Positions 41,329 to 49,762 of a stretch of 64,000 bases of DNA are shown here, one piece after another (position 1 is the first letter of the stretch; each line of letters starts with the position of its first letter). This stretch comes from G963668185 sp965237445 (GTDB lineage: Bacteria > Chloroflexota > Dehalococcoidia > Lucifugimonadales > G963668185), in assembly GCA_965237445.1 (NCBI GenBank), contig OZ250142.1, forward strand, positions 2,480,001-2,544,000. Reading direction: 5' to 3'. Below the pieces are notes generated by a model. That model had not been told where the DNA came from and ran no database searches. It was given only the letters and a program-made list of their open reading frames with translations. The position numbers and the translations under genes are program-made.

Positions 41329-42333
41329 ATGAACAAGAAGAAACTCCCAACGAAGAATCGTGTCCGTCACCACTACCAGTACGTGTATGGCGATGAACAT
41401 GAGGTTCTAAAGAAGAGGCGTCGAATTTTAGACGCCGAACCTCTGGACGACCCACTCCTCATCACGCCCTATGACCGCATTCGCTATTTCCGGGAGAACA
41501 TCTATCCCTACGGGGAGAGGATGGGGTACGAGGAGTACTACGATCACAAAATCCCCCTGCAGATTGAGCTCATCAAACTGCAGAACTGGATCAGGGATTC
41601 TGGAGAGCGCGTTGTAATTCTCTTCGAGGGCCGGGATGCTGCCGGTAAGGGCGGTACTATCCGCCGGTTCATGGAGCACTGGAACCCAAGAGGTGCACGC
41701 GTAGTAGCGTTGGACAAGCCGTCAGACGTCGAGTTGGGCCAATGGTACTTCCAACGCTATGTTTCCCACTTGCCCACGTCCGGCGAGATCGTCCTTTTCG
41801 ACCGCTCCTGGTACAACCGATCAGGCGTGGAGCGCGTGATGGGGTTCTCCACGGATGCAGAATACAACCGATTCATGCGGCAAGCGCCCGTGCTGGAGCG
41901 GATGATCGTGGAAAGCGGAATCCGCCTTGTTAAGCTCTATTTCTCGGTTAGCCGGAGGGAGCAGCTAAGGAGATTCAAAAAGCGCGCCAAAGACCCGCTC
42001 AAGCAGTGGAAGGTCAGCCCAATAGACTTGATGTCCAAGGACAAATGGGAGGAGTACACCGAGGCCAAGGAGGCGATGTTCTTTCTCACCCACAGTGATC
42101 TTGCTCCGTGGACGATCATCAAGAGCGATGACAAGATGCGGGCCAGGATCAACGCGATGAGGCATTTGCTTTGGCTAATTGACTATGAGGGAAAGGACGA
42201 GTCTGTTGCTCACGCGGCCGATCCCTCGATAGCGGCATTCGCAAACGAGATATACACCGCAGGCGCGCCTCGAGCGGGCGCGCCCGCACAGAGCTACGCT
42301 GAGGCATTGCCGGAGTTGTCTCTGCCGGGCTAG
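41329..42333 (+). CDS. ppk2: Polyphosphate kinase 2 family protein
   Basis: A 334-residue PPK2. These P-loop kinases transfer phosphate between polyphosphate and nucleoside mono- or diphosphates. Walker A is LFEGRDAAGKGGTIRR, Walker B is VLFDRSWYNRSGVE, and the lid contains RREQLRRFKKRAKDP; the WKVSPIDLMSKDKWEEY segment is typical of class I members, which prefer NDP phosphorylation. ATG 41329 has a ribosome binding site; ATG 41305 does not. The C-terminal tail is Ala/Pro rich and longer than the core. Divergent from ppx. Confidence 0.93.
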   Translation: MNKKKLPTKNRVRHHYQYVYGDEHEVLKKRRRILDAEPLDDPLLITPYDRIRYFRENIYPYGERMGYEEYYDHKIPLQIELIKLQNWIRDSGERVVILFEGRDAAGKGGTIRRFMEHWNPRGARVVALDKPSDVELGQWYFQRYVSHLPTSGEIVLFDRSWYNRSGVERVMGFSTDAEYNRFMRQAPVLERMIVESGIRLVKLYFSVSRREQLRRFKKRAKDPLKQWKVSPIDLMSKDKWEEYTEAKEAMFFLTHSDLAPWTIIKSDDKMRARINAMRHLLWLIDYEGKDESVAHAADPSIAAFANEIYTAGAPRAGAPAQSYAEALPELSLPG

Positions 42334-42503
42334 TAGAGCTCTGCGTAACCTTTGTGCTCTGGGGAGAATCACCATCCGAGCCTTCCCCAGCAGACTGGGG
42401 AAGGGGTCCGAGAGCTTCCCCCAGCCGCCGATGCGCCAATTACACAATGGTCTCCAGCCGATGCACCAGACCATCTGGCGGCCGGGACCGTTCCCTTCCC
42501 CTG
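42334..42503 (+). repeat. Dispersed repeat copy between ppk2 and the sugar transferase gene
   Basis: Positions 42355-42440 match the minus strand of 9540-9649: GGGAGAATCACCATCC, then AGCCTTCCCCAGCAGACTG, GGGGAAGG-like return arm and GAGAGCTTCCCCCAG. The central inverted repeat could form a hairpin downstream of ppk2, so the element may double as a transcript end. Confidence 0.65.
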
Positions 42504-43301
42504 TCAGCGCCGGCGCAGTACTCTGACGAACTGCCTGATCGGCCTCAAGAGGAACACCAAGACAAGCGTGAGTCCTATGAGCTTGAGGTCGAGCAGCGGA
42601 CTCATCTGCTCGATGTAGAGATTGTCGTATCTCAGCTTGTTGACCGGCGGCGGATTGTAGCTGCCTCTGATCTGGGCCAGACCAGTGAGGCCGGGCCGGG
42701 CCCTCAACCTCAGGTAGAATTCCGGCAGGCCAGTCATGATTCGACTCATGAGCACCGGCCTTTCCGGCCTAGGGCCGACCAGGCTCATCTCACCCTTCAG
42801 GATGTTCACAACCTGTGGGACTTCGTCCAGATACAGGAATCTGAGGGCACTCCCTACGCGGGTAATCCGTCTATCGCCTGAGAAGGTCAGAACGGGGCCG
42901 GTGCTTCTCTCCGCATCTCGAATCATCGTGCGGAACTTAACGACAGTAAACTCGCGCCCACCTTTGCCCATTCGGAGTTGGCGATAGAACACTGGGCCGC
43001 GGTCTTCCAGCCAAATCGCAAGGGGAACGAACGTCCACAGCAGGACCAGAACCGGGAACAAGATAAGGTGCCCTACTATGATGAGGACAACATCGAACGT
43101 GCGCTTGTAGCCGTCGTTTGCACTCTGGGCAGTCGCCAGAGCCTCCAGCACTTCGCTCTCCACTTCCGAGCTAGAGTTCACTGGATCGTCACCAGCAACT
43201 CCGCTGTCGAAGCCGCTCTTCGTGATCAAAGGTAGGGTCCATGTCGAAAGTTCATCGTCGTGCCGCGTCAAGCTGCCAAAGCGTGTCCCGCTAGAGAGCA
43301 T
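42504..43301 (-). CDS. Polyprenyl-phosphate sugar-1-phosphate transferase (bacterial sugar transferase)
   Basis: A 265-residue initiating glycosyltransferase that loads the first sugar-1-phosphate onto undecaprenyl phosphate for exopolysaccharide or O-glycan synthesis. A cytosolic N-terminus of about 75 residues precedes one re-entrant hydrophobic segment (DVVLIIVGHLILFPVLVLLW), then the catalytic domain GPVFYRQLRMGKGGREFTVV, KFRTM, LYLDEVPQVVNILKGEMSLV and GPRPERPV. This is the short WbaP/PglC-like monotopic form with no N-terminal four-helix CoA-binding domain. No further polysaccharide genes are adjacent. Confidence 0.92.
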   Translation of the reverse strand: MLSSGTRFGSLTRHDDELSTWTLPLITKSGFDSGVAGDDPVNSSSEVESEVLEALATAQSANDGYKRTFDVVLIIVGHLILFPVLVLLWTFVPLAIWLEDRGPVFYRQLRMGKGGREFTVVKFRTMIRDAERSTGPVLTFSGDRRITRVGSALRFLYLDEVPQVVNILKGEMSLVGPRPERPVLMSRIMTGLPEFYLRLRARPGLTGLAQIRGSYNPPPVNKLRYDNLYIEQMSPLLDLKLIGLTLVLVFLLRPIRQFVRVLRRR

Positions 43302-43571
43302 CCTGTTGAAGGTTGAAGAGCTCCAAATCGCTCAAGGAGATGGCCTCTTTCGGCCTCTTCACCTGGAAATTGGCACAGAGTCTAATACAAGTTTCAGAAT
43401 TTTCAAATGCGGGCGGGGCATTAATCTGCCATCAGATTGACGGTCAATGCCCGAGTCTACTGCCGAAAGGCAAAGGAAGACTCTATTGGCGCTCTTGGCC
43501 TATCAATGGACGTTTTGAGAAGATTGAATGGGTACGGTGAGTCTAGGCCATAGTTGTTGGGAGGGAGCCAG

Positions 43572-44279
43572 ATGACAGACATTCTTTGCTATGAGGACAG
43601 CTATCTCCGCGAGTTCGAGGCAGTCGTTGTTGAGGCAACCGGCTCCGGCGTGGTGCTGGACAGCACCGCATTCTATCCCGGAGGGGGCGGTCAGCCGGCA
43701 GATACAGGAACCCTGATGAGCGGCGGGCGTGAATGGCGGGTAACAAAGGTAAGCAGAGTTGAAGGCAGACTGGTGCATAGACTGGACGCCGACCCTCCGC
43801 CTGACGGTACTACCGTGAGTGGCGAGATCGACTGGGGCCGCCGGTACGAACTGATGCGTACACACACTGCGCTCCACATACTCTGCGGCGTGGTCTGGCG
43901 TGACTACGGCGCACAAGTTACGGGCGGCGACATGAAGCCGCTAACCGCACGCATGGACTTCGAGCTTGAGAGCATGTCTGCCGACTTCGCCGCGGATGTG
44001 CAGGAGCGCATCAATGCCGAGGTAGCGGCGTCCAGGCCGGTCCACGTACGCACGCTTCCACGCGAAGAGGCATTCAAGATTCCTGATCTGATCAGGACCA
44101 AGATCAACCTGCTGCCCAAGTCGATCACGCAAGTCCGCATCGTCGATATCGAGGGACTTGACGTGCAGGCGGACGGCGGCACTCACGTCGCCAACACTAA
44201 CGAGGTTGGCCATATCAGGGTGGTTGGCCATCAGAGCAAAGGGCGGATCAACAAGCGGCTGAGGATTGCCGTCAGCTAG
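43572..44279 (+). CDS. alaX: Alanyl-tRNA editing protein AlaX
   Basis: A 235-residue stand-alone editing domain that hydrolyses mischarged Ser- or Gly-tRNA-Ala. It resembles the AlaS editing region: DSTAFYPGGGGQPADTGTL, HTALHILCG with HxxxH metal ligands, and QADGGTHVANTNEVG, where the usual CGGTH cysteine is replaced by Asp, as in some AlaX members. ATG 43572 has GGGAG 5 bases upstream; an earlier in-frame TTG lacks one. Works with the full-length alaS at 4.8 kb. It stands alone between the sugar transferase and amt genes. Confidence 0.9.
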   Translation: MTDILCYEDSYLREFEAVVVEATGSGVVLDSTAFYPGGGGQPADTGTLMSGGREWRVTKVSRVEGRLVHRLDADPPPDGTTVSGEIDWGRRYELMRTHTALHILCGVVWRDYGAQVTGGDMKPLTARMDFELESMSADFAADVQERINAEVAASRPVHVRTLPREEAFKIPDLIRTKINLLPKSITQVRIVDIEGLDVQADGGTHVANTNEVGHIRVVGHQSKGRINKRLRIAVS

Positions 44280-44688
44280 ATGGCTCCGGTTTCTTTTCAA
44301 GGTCTCGCCGGCTGTTGACCAGACATGCTCGCCCGGTGTTGGTTCATGGTTTCGCTTCGGTGTGCTCGTTTGGCCGCTTGACGACCAACATCCTTAACTC
44401 GGAGCGAAACTTCCCGGCTTGGGAGGTCCCGAGCGCATAAGCTAACTTGGATGGCGGCTACGTCCTGTCCAAGGTCGGGTGAATGCCGCTTTGCATAGTA
44501 GCGGTCAAAGCGGGCCTTTGGCCGGAGAGGGCATTCAATTCACTCGTGCCAGGCCCCCAAGTACACGATGCTCTCGAAGATGCCATTGGTGTTAGAAGCT
44601 GCTTGCCAATTGATCAAACGGGCAAACGGGCAAACGGGCCGGCATCTCACTATTGGCCATCACATCGGACGCCCGAGTGTTCCGGAGC
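44280..44688. other. Gap upstream of amt
   Basis: About 400 bases with no supported gene before the operator-like palindromes. Some short direct repetition (GGGCAAACGGGCAAACGGGC near 44620) is present; no riboswitch is recognised. Confidence 0.4.
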
Positions 44689-44729
44689 GCTTACCTGTCT
44701 TGTAAGCAGTGCTTACCTGTTTTGTAAGC
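44689..44729 (+). promoter_or_regulatory. Tandem palindromic operators at the amt promoter
   Basis: Two copies of an inverted repeat, GCTTACCTGTCTTGTAAGC (44689-44707) and GCTTACCTGTTTTGTAAGC (44711-44729), are spaced 22 bp centre to centre, two helical turns. A TAGAAT -10 box follows at 44740-44745, so the second palindrome covers the -35 position, which lacks a consensus hexamer. The inner TGTAA-N7-TTACC is close to the TnrA/GlnR-type nitrogen box. This fits nitrogen-responsive control of amt by an activator or repressor; the regulator is not in the window. Confidence 0.65.
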
Positions 44730-44780
44730 GCGCGTCGGGTAGAATCACAACGTTTCAAATCTCAGCTATGAGCAAGTGAA

Positions 44781-46004
44781 ATGATCAACACTGCCGACAC
44801 CGCCTGGGTGCTTATCTGCTCAGCACTGGTGCTCCTGATGATCCCCGGCTTGGCCTTCTTTTACGGTGGGCTAGTGCGGAAAAAGAACGTGACTGGCACT
44901 CTCATGCAGGTCGTCGTAACCATGGGAATTGTCGGAGTCTTGTGGGTGCTCTGGGGTTACAGTCTGGCGTTCGGCCCGTCTGTCGGCGGCTTTATCGGCA
45001 ACCTGGAATGGTTCGCGCTGTCCGGCGTCAGTGCTTCGGAGCCCGGCCCATACTCGGATACCATTTCGCACCAGGCTTTCATGATCTTCCAAGGGATGTT
45101 CGCGATGATCACTCCCGCTGTGGTCATAGGCGGGTTTGCCGAGCGGATGAAATTCCATTCCTTCCTCGTCTTCGTCGTGATCTGGGTGACGGTGGTGTAC
45201 GCGCCCCTAGCACACTGGGTGTGGGGGACGGACGGCTGGATACATTCCATGGGCGCGTTGGACTTCGCCGGCGGCACCGTGGTCCACATCAAGTCCGGCG
45301 TGGCAGCTCTCGTGGCCGCGATGGTGATCGGCAAGCGGATCGGTTTCCAAGAAGAGGAGATGGTCCCGCACCATGTGCCGATGGTGGTACTCGGCGCCGG
45401 CATGCTGTGGTTCGGCTGGTTCGGCTTCAATGCCGGGAGCGCGCTTACACCCGACGCCACCGCTGTGAACGCCTTCGTTGTAACGAACATCGCGGCGGCG
45501 GCGGGCGTTCTGTCCTGGACCGGCATGTCCTGGCTGGTCGACAAGAAGCCCAGCGTTGTCGGGGCGGTGTCGGGCGCGGTCGGAGGCCTGGTTGCTATCA
45601 CGCCTGCCGCCGGTTTTGTGGGCCCTATGCCTGCGGTTGTTATCGGCCTTGTGGCGGGCGTGGCCTGCTACTGGGCGGTCGAGCTTCTGAGCAAGCTCAG
45701 GATAGACGACTCGCTAGCCGTACTCGGAGTGCACGGTGTCGGAGGTACGTGGGGAGCCATTGCCACTGGGCTGTTCGTGGGAGTCGGATACGGCGCCCTA
45801 GCCGAGGGAGTTAGCCGCGGCGAGCAGATCTTGTACCAGATCGTCAGCATTGGCGCGTCCTGGGGCTGGTCGTTCGTTGCCACGGGCGTCATCTTGCTGG
45901 CAATCAAGTGGACCATGGGGCTGAGGTTGCGCGACACGGACGAGGAGGCCGGTCTCGACGCATCGCAGCATGACGAGATTGCCTACTTCCTGACGGACGA
46001 CTAA
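44781..46004 (+). CDS. amt: Ammonium transporter
   Basis: A 407-residue Amt/Mep/Rh channel for ammonium uptake with eleven transmembrane segments. Recognisable are LMIPGLAFFYGGLVRKKN, MFAMITPAVVIGGFAERMKF, HWVWGTDGWIHSMGALDFAG, GGTVVHIKSGVAALV (family signature with pore histidine) and GVHGVGGTWGAIATGLF with the second pore histidine. The C-terminal cytosolic tail is acidic and short. There is no glnK (PII) gene beside it, unlike the common glnK-amt pair. Regulated through the palindromic boxes upstream by inference. Confidence 0.95.
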   Translation: MINTADTAWVLICSALVLLMIPGLAFFYGGLVRKKNVTGTLMQVVVTMGIVGVLWVLWGYSLAFGPSVGGFIGNLEWFALSGVSASEPGPYSDTISHQAFMIFQGMFAMITPAVVIGGFAERMKFHSFLVFVVIWVTVVYAPLAHWVWGTDGWIHSMGALDFAGGTVVHIKSGVAALVAAMVIGKRIGFQEEEMVPHHVPMVVLGAGMLWFGWFGFNAGSALTPDATAVNAFVVTNIAAAAGVLSWTGMSWLVDKKPSVVGAVSGAVGGLVAITPAAGFVGPMPAVVIGLVAGVACYWAVELLSKLRIDDSLAVLGVHGVGGTWGAIATGLFVGVGYGALAEGVSRGEQILYQIVSIGASWGWSFVATGVILLAIKWTMGLRLRDTDEEAGLDASQHDEIAYFLTDD

Positions 46005-46018
46005 CGCTTCACGCGTTC

Positions 46019-46593
46019 CTATCGGAGCCGGCGTCTGCCTGAGATCAACGCGGTCTCGATAATCCGGCCGACGAACTCTGCCTTCCCGTTCGTGTAAGCC
46101 TCGCGGTTGTCTCGATGCTTCGAAGCAAGCGTTCTCTTGAGCGACTCGTACTCGCGCAGGGCGTCTGGATGAGCCCTGAGGTGATCTCGAAAGACCAGGT
46201 GCTTCTCCGCTGCGGGTGGCCGGCCGGGAACATATGGGCGTGGACAACGGTGCGTTCATCGATGATCTTGTTGAAGTAAGAGCGTCCCGGAATCCCATGT
46301 TCGCCCCTGTACCGGTAGCCCAACATGATCATCCTGGAGATGGCTGCCGCGCCATCATCCGGGTCACTTACCAGCGGCATGATGTCCAGGACCGGCTTGG
46401 CGGCGAGCCCAGGCACTGAGGTACTTCCGATGTGGTGCACATTGGTAACCCACGGCCTACATGCCCCGAGGATTGCCTCTAATTCAAGCTCGAACACACG
46501 GGGCCAAGCAGCGTTGTACCGCGCAATCTCGACAAGTCCGCTCTGGACACCCAGGGACTTCCAGCGGTCGGCGAGTAACGTCTCTCGTTTCAA
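46019..46593 (-). pseudogene. GrpB family (UPF0157) gene, frameshifted
   Basis: The first 115 or so codons encode a GrpB-like nucleotidyltransferase fold protein: VEIARYNAAWPRVFELE, VTNVHHIGSTSVPGLAAKPV, LDIMPLV and VHAHMFPAGHPQ. After about position 46210 the homologous C-terminus continues in another frame (KHLVFRDHLRAHPDALREYE, then EAYTNGKAEFVGRIIETAL) to a TAG at 46019-46021. The unbroken frame ends in unrelated residues at 46045. A one-base loss near CAGCGGAG explains it. Either a recent pseudogene or a sequencing error. Confidence 0.8.
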
Positions 46594-46930
46594 ATGAACC
46601 CAGTTGCCAACCCTAGAATGCCGGACTGTAGCCGGTTAGGTTCGAACAGTGCATTGCCAATGCCGGAGGAGGAAGACTGCCAGTCGAGAGATGCCACCCA
46701 ATTCAGCATAGTGCATTGCCGCCTCGCCGGCAGGCAGGGGTCTGCAATGCATTGGTGGAGTTGATTCTGCGAGAAGCAGGGCACCGATTTATGAGGCGTG
46801 AGTAATACGACGCGTCCAAGGCACAGACCGTCCATAACTCACCAGTACGAGGAGCGACTCGGTCCAATTGGCAATGGGGCGCGGCACCTCGCCAGAGCGA
46901 TCAGGTACGTTAGATTCGTAATGTGACAAG
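46594..46930. other. Gap before the amino-acid ABC transporter
   Basis: No gene is supported. Some GC-rich inverted repetition (GCATTGCC motifs near 46650-46750) is present without clear identity. Confidence 0.4.
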
Positions 46931-46959
46931 TTTTCACGGCGCATTGTTGCTGCTACAAT
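46931..46959 (+). promoter_or_regulatory. Candidate promoter of the substrate-binding protein gene
   Basis: TTTTCA (46931-46936), 17-base spacer, TACAAT (46954-46959), giving a leader of about 80 bases. A GTGA-N7-TCAC inverted repeat (46924-46938) overlaps the -35 box and may be an operator. Confidence 0.45.
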
Positions 46960-47048
46960 TCTTATGGCTTCCGATTCTAGGCCGACAGGCTGATGAAAGG
47001 GCGACGGGCGGCCAGACTTTTTTGGAGACGAGCGAAGGAGAACCTGAT

Positions 47049-48296
47049 TTGGAAAACTCGAAGAACAAGGTACGAATAGCACAATTGGTGGGAATCCGCC
47101 CGTTGCTGCTTGGTATGGTCCTAATGGCCGCAGCGGTCGCTCTTGGGGCGTGTGGCGGAGGACTGAGCGAGGAAGACGTGGAGGCAAGAGCCCAGGAGTT
47201 GGCCGCCGAGATGGGGGGCGGACTGACTGAGGCGGACGTGGAGGCAAGGGCCGAGGAGATGGCTAAGGAGATGATGGCGGAGGATGGGGGCGGCGATGAA
47301 ATGATGATGGAGAGAGGCGAAAGGCTCAAGCAGGTCCAGGAGCGTGGAAGGGTCATCTGCGCCAGCCGAAACGACGTGCCAGGCTACGGCTATCTTGACG
47401 AGTCCGGAAACAATGAAGGGTTCGATATCGACCTTTGCCGAGCGCTGGCAGCGGCAGTCCTTGGCGACCCGAAGGCCATTGAGATCAAGCTCATCACGGC
47501 AGCCGACCGCGGACCGACGATCCAGTCGGGCGAGGTCGACATGCTCGTGCGCACGGTTACCTGGACGACATCACGAGACGCACAATGGGGTAACTACACC
47601 CAGACGATGTTCTATGACGGCCAGGGATTCATGGTCAACAAGGCTGAGAATCCGAATGTGACCAGTGCACTACACCTGAAGGACGCGACTGTCTGCGTAA
47701 CCCAGGGCACCACAACGGAGTTGAACCTGCAGGACTTCTCCAACCAGAACAACCTGAGCATCAATGTGCTGACCTTCAAGGACACAGATACGGTGCTTGC
47801 GGCTTACGAAGAGGGCCAGTGCGACGCCTTCACGAATGACCGGTCGCAGCTCGCCGCTCTCGGGACAGCATTGGCGAACCGGGCGGACCACGTGATCCTG
47901 CCCGAAACGATCTCAGAAGAGCCTCTCGGGCCCGTAGTGCCTCATGGCGACGACCAGTGGTTCGATGTCGTGAAGACGGTGATGGGTATTCTCATCTACG
48001 CCGAGGCCTACAGCGTAACGTCCGACAGCGTGCCGACATCGGCGACGGGCGACACGAAGGTTGACCGGCTGTTCGGCCTAGAGGGTTCGTTCGGCCAGGA
48101 GAGCATGGGCCTGAGTCAGACCGTGGCGCAGGACGTAATCAGTGCCGTGGGCAACTACGGCGAGATCTACGACAGGAACCTCGGTCCAGGCGGGGTCGAT
48201 CTTCCTCGCGAGAACGGCCGCAATGCCCTGTGGGCAGAGGCGACATGCATGGACTGCCCGAAGGGCGGACAGATCTACGCGGCACCACTTCGGTAA
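47049..48296 (+). CDS. Amino acid ABC transporter substrate-binding lipoprotein (AapJ-like)
   Basis: A 415-residue solute-binding protein of the general L-amino acid (AapJ) type. The lipoprotein signal ends VALGACGGG. A coiled-coil spacer with two near-identical units (LSEEDVEARAQELAAEM and LTEADVEARAEEMAKEM) precedes the binding domain: LKQVQERGRVICASRNDVPG, NNEGFDIDLCRALAAAVLGD, VDMLVRTVTWTTSRD and DAFTNDRSQLAALG. TTG 47049 is chosen for AAGGAG 8 bases upstream. A strong terminator follows, yet the two permease genes lie just downstream, so the excess of binding protein over permease could come from partial termination. Confidence 0.93.
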   Translation: MENSKNKVRIAQLVGIRPLLLGMVLMAAAVALGACGGGLSEEDVEARAQELAAEMGGGLTEADVEARAEEMAKEMMAEDGGGDEMMMERGERLKQVQERGRVICASRNDVPGYGYLDESGNNEGFDIDLCRALAAAVLGDPKAIEIKLITAADRGPTIQSGEVDMLVRTVTWTTSRDAQWGNYTQTMFYDGQGFMVNKAENPNVTSALHLKDATVCVTQGTTTELNLQDFSNQNNLSINVLTFKDTDTVLAAYEEGQCDAFTNDRSQLAALGTALANRADHVILPETISEEPLGPVVPHGDDQWFDVVKTVMGILIYAEAYSVTSDSVPTSATGDTKVDRLFGLEGSFGQESMGLSQTVAQDVISAVGNYGEIYDRNLGPGGVDLPRENGRNALWAEATCMDCPKGGQIYAAPLR

Positions 48297-48322
48297 AGCC
48301 TAATCGGGACGAGAGTCTCTGA

Positions 48323-48358
48323 GAAGCGGCCGGCAAATGCCGGCCGCTTCTTCTTTTT
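48323..48358 (+). terminator. Rho-independent terminator after the substrate-binding protein gene
   Basis: GAAGCGGCCGGCA (48323-48335) pairs with TGCCGGCCGCTTC (48338-48350) and is followed by TTCTTTTT, a classic intrinsic terminator. Confidence 0.9.
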
Positions 48359-48410
48359 CCGCACCGTCACGATTCGTTCTTTGACTGAGTGACGGACCTG
48401 AAGGCGTTTT

Positions 48411-48440
48411 GCCTTCGATTCCCAAACTTGATTCGAAGGC
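48411..48440. promoter_or_regulatory. Inverted repeat upstream of the permease genes
   Basis: GCCTTCGA (48411-48418) and TCGAAGGC (48433-48440) form a perfect 8-bp inverted repeat with a 14-base centre, about 95 bases before the first permease gene. A TAGAAT at 48496-48501 could be the -10 box of a separate promoter. Operator role is inferred from position only. Confidence 0.35.
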
Positions 48441-48536
48441 ACTAGGTGAAGCCCTTTCCCTCAGTTACAACCGGCATGTGGGCAGGTACATGTATTAGAA
48501 TCGCTCAGCGTCTAAGGCAATTCCCGGCAGGTCGCG

Positions 48537-49733
48537 ATGACAACGCTGCAAAATAGCCTGACATACCAAGGTATTCCGGTCTGGCGACACGTCCAGGTCA
48601 TTCAATGGACGACGCAGATCGTGTCTGGAATCTTGGTCGTGACACTGGTCGTCTGGTTCTTCGCCAACTTGGCGGGCGCAATCCAGGACCGGAACATACC
48701 TTTTGGGTTCTGGTTTCTCGACAACGAGTATCTGACGCCCATCGGGCAGTTCTACGTTCCCTACGAGACGTCAGACACATATCTGAAGGCGTTCATGGTG
48801 GCTTTCGCGAACACGCTGATAGTCTCTGTGATCGGAGTGATACTGGCGACCCTGTTGGGAATCGCTGTGGGCATCGGCAGGATGTCCGGCAACTGGATCG
48901 TGTCCAGGGCCGCGCTGGGATTCATCGAGTTCTTCCGCAACGTTCCACTCCTGGTGCAGCTCTACTTCTGGTTCACCGTGGTGCTTGCGCTGCCCAGAGC
49001 CCGAGAAGGATACGTCATTGCGGACAGCGTCTTCCTCAGCAACGCCGGCCTGTGGGTGCCGTGGCCGACGATCGAAGGCGCCGGAGCAGCGCTGGTCTGG
49101 GTGGTGTTTGCTGCCGCAGCCGTGTTTGTCGGCGTAGCGGTGTATCGGAGGCAACTGCGCCGCGAGACGCTGACCGGCGCCGTGTCCTACCCGGTATTGT
49201 TGGGCTTCGGTGCCGCAGTTGGCATTGGCGCCGTGGCGTGGGTGGTAATCGGAGCGGCGTCAGGAGTAGCGCCGTTTGTGATCGATGTGCCCAGTCCCGA
49301 AGGGGCATTCAGCCGCATCCAAGGAGGACAGAGCGCTTCTGGAGGAATGATAGCGCTGCTGGCAGGCCTTGTTATGTACACGGCCGCGTTCATCGCGGAG
49401 ATAGTCAGGGCGGGCATTCAGTCGGTGGGACGCGGACAGCGGGAATCGGCCCGAGCGCTGGGACTGTCGTGGGCGGTTACGCTACGTAGCGTTACATTCC
49501 CTCAGGCGCTTCGAGTAATTGTGCCTCCCTTGATTAGCCAGTACCTCAACCTGACCAAGAACAGCAGCCTAGCGAGCGCGATTGGATTCTCCGACCTGTT
49601 CAGCGTTGCGGAGACGATGACTCAGAAGGCACCGACATTGTCCATATTCCTTATGGTCATGCTCGCATATCTTTCGTTGAGTCTGACCTATTCACTTATC
49701 GGTAACCTGTACAACCGTAGGCTTCGCAACTAG
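48537..49733 (+). CDS. Amino acid ABC transporter permease (AapQ-like)
   Basis: A 398-residue permease of the HisM/AapQ branch. It has about eight hydrophobic segments, the long periplasmic loop of Aap-type proteins (DRNIPFGFWFLDNEYLTPIG) and the ABC-binding EAA loop ESARALGLSWAVTLRSVTFPQALRV (as ESARALGLSW and TFPQALRVIVPP). GFIEFFRNVPLLVQLYFWF is the other signature. It pairs with the permease 29 bases downstream to form the membrane channel for the binding protein upstream. Confidence 0.94.
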   Translation: MTTLQNSLTYQGIPVWRHVQVIQWTTQIVSGILVVTLVVWFFANLAGAIQDRNIPFGFWFLDNEYLTPIGQFYVPYETSDTYLKAFMVAFANTLIVSVIGVILATLLGIAVGIGRMSGNWIVSRAALGFIEFFRNVPLLVQLYFWFTVVLALPRAREGYVIADSVFLSNAGLWVPWPTIEGAGAALVWVVFAAAAVFVGVAVYRRQLRRETLTGAVSYPVLLGFGAAVGIGAVAWVVIGAASGVAPFVIDVPSPEGAFSRIQGGQSASGGMIALLAGLVMYTAAFIAEIVRAGIQSVGRGQRESARALGLSWAVTLRSVTFPQALRVIVPPLISQYLNLTKNSSLASAIGFSDLFSVAETMTQKAPTLSIFLMVMLAYLSLSLTYSLIGNLYNRRLRN

Positions 49734-49762
49734 CTGGATGCTTACTGCTGGAATGAAAGCTC

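Noticed and set aside
44942..45814. 290-codon Arg/Gly-rich frame inside amt
   Set aside because: A frame shadow of the GC-rich amt gene, with composition typical of out-of-frame translation.
48605..49489. 294-codon frame inside the AapQ permease gene
   Set aside because: Out-of-frame shadow rich in Arg and His; the permease frame carries all conserved motifs.
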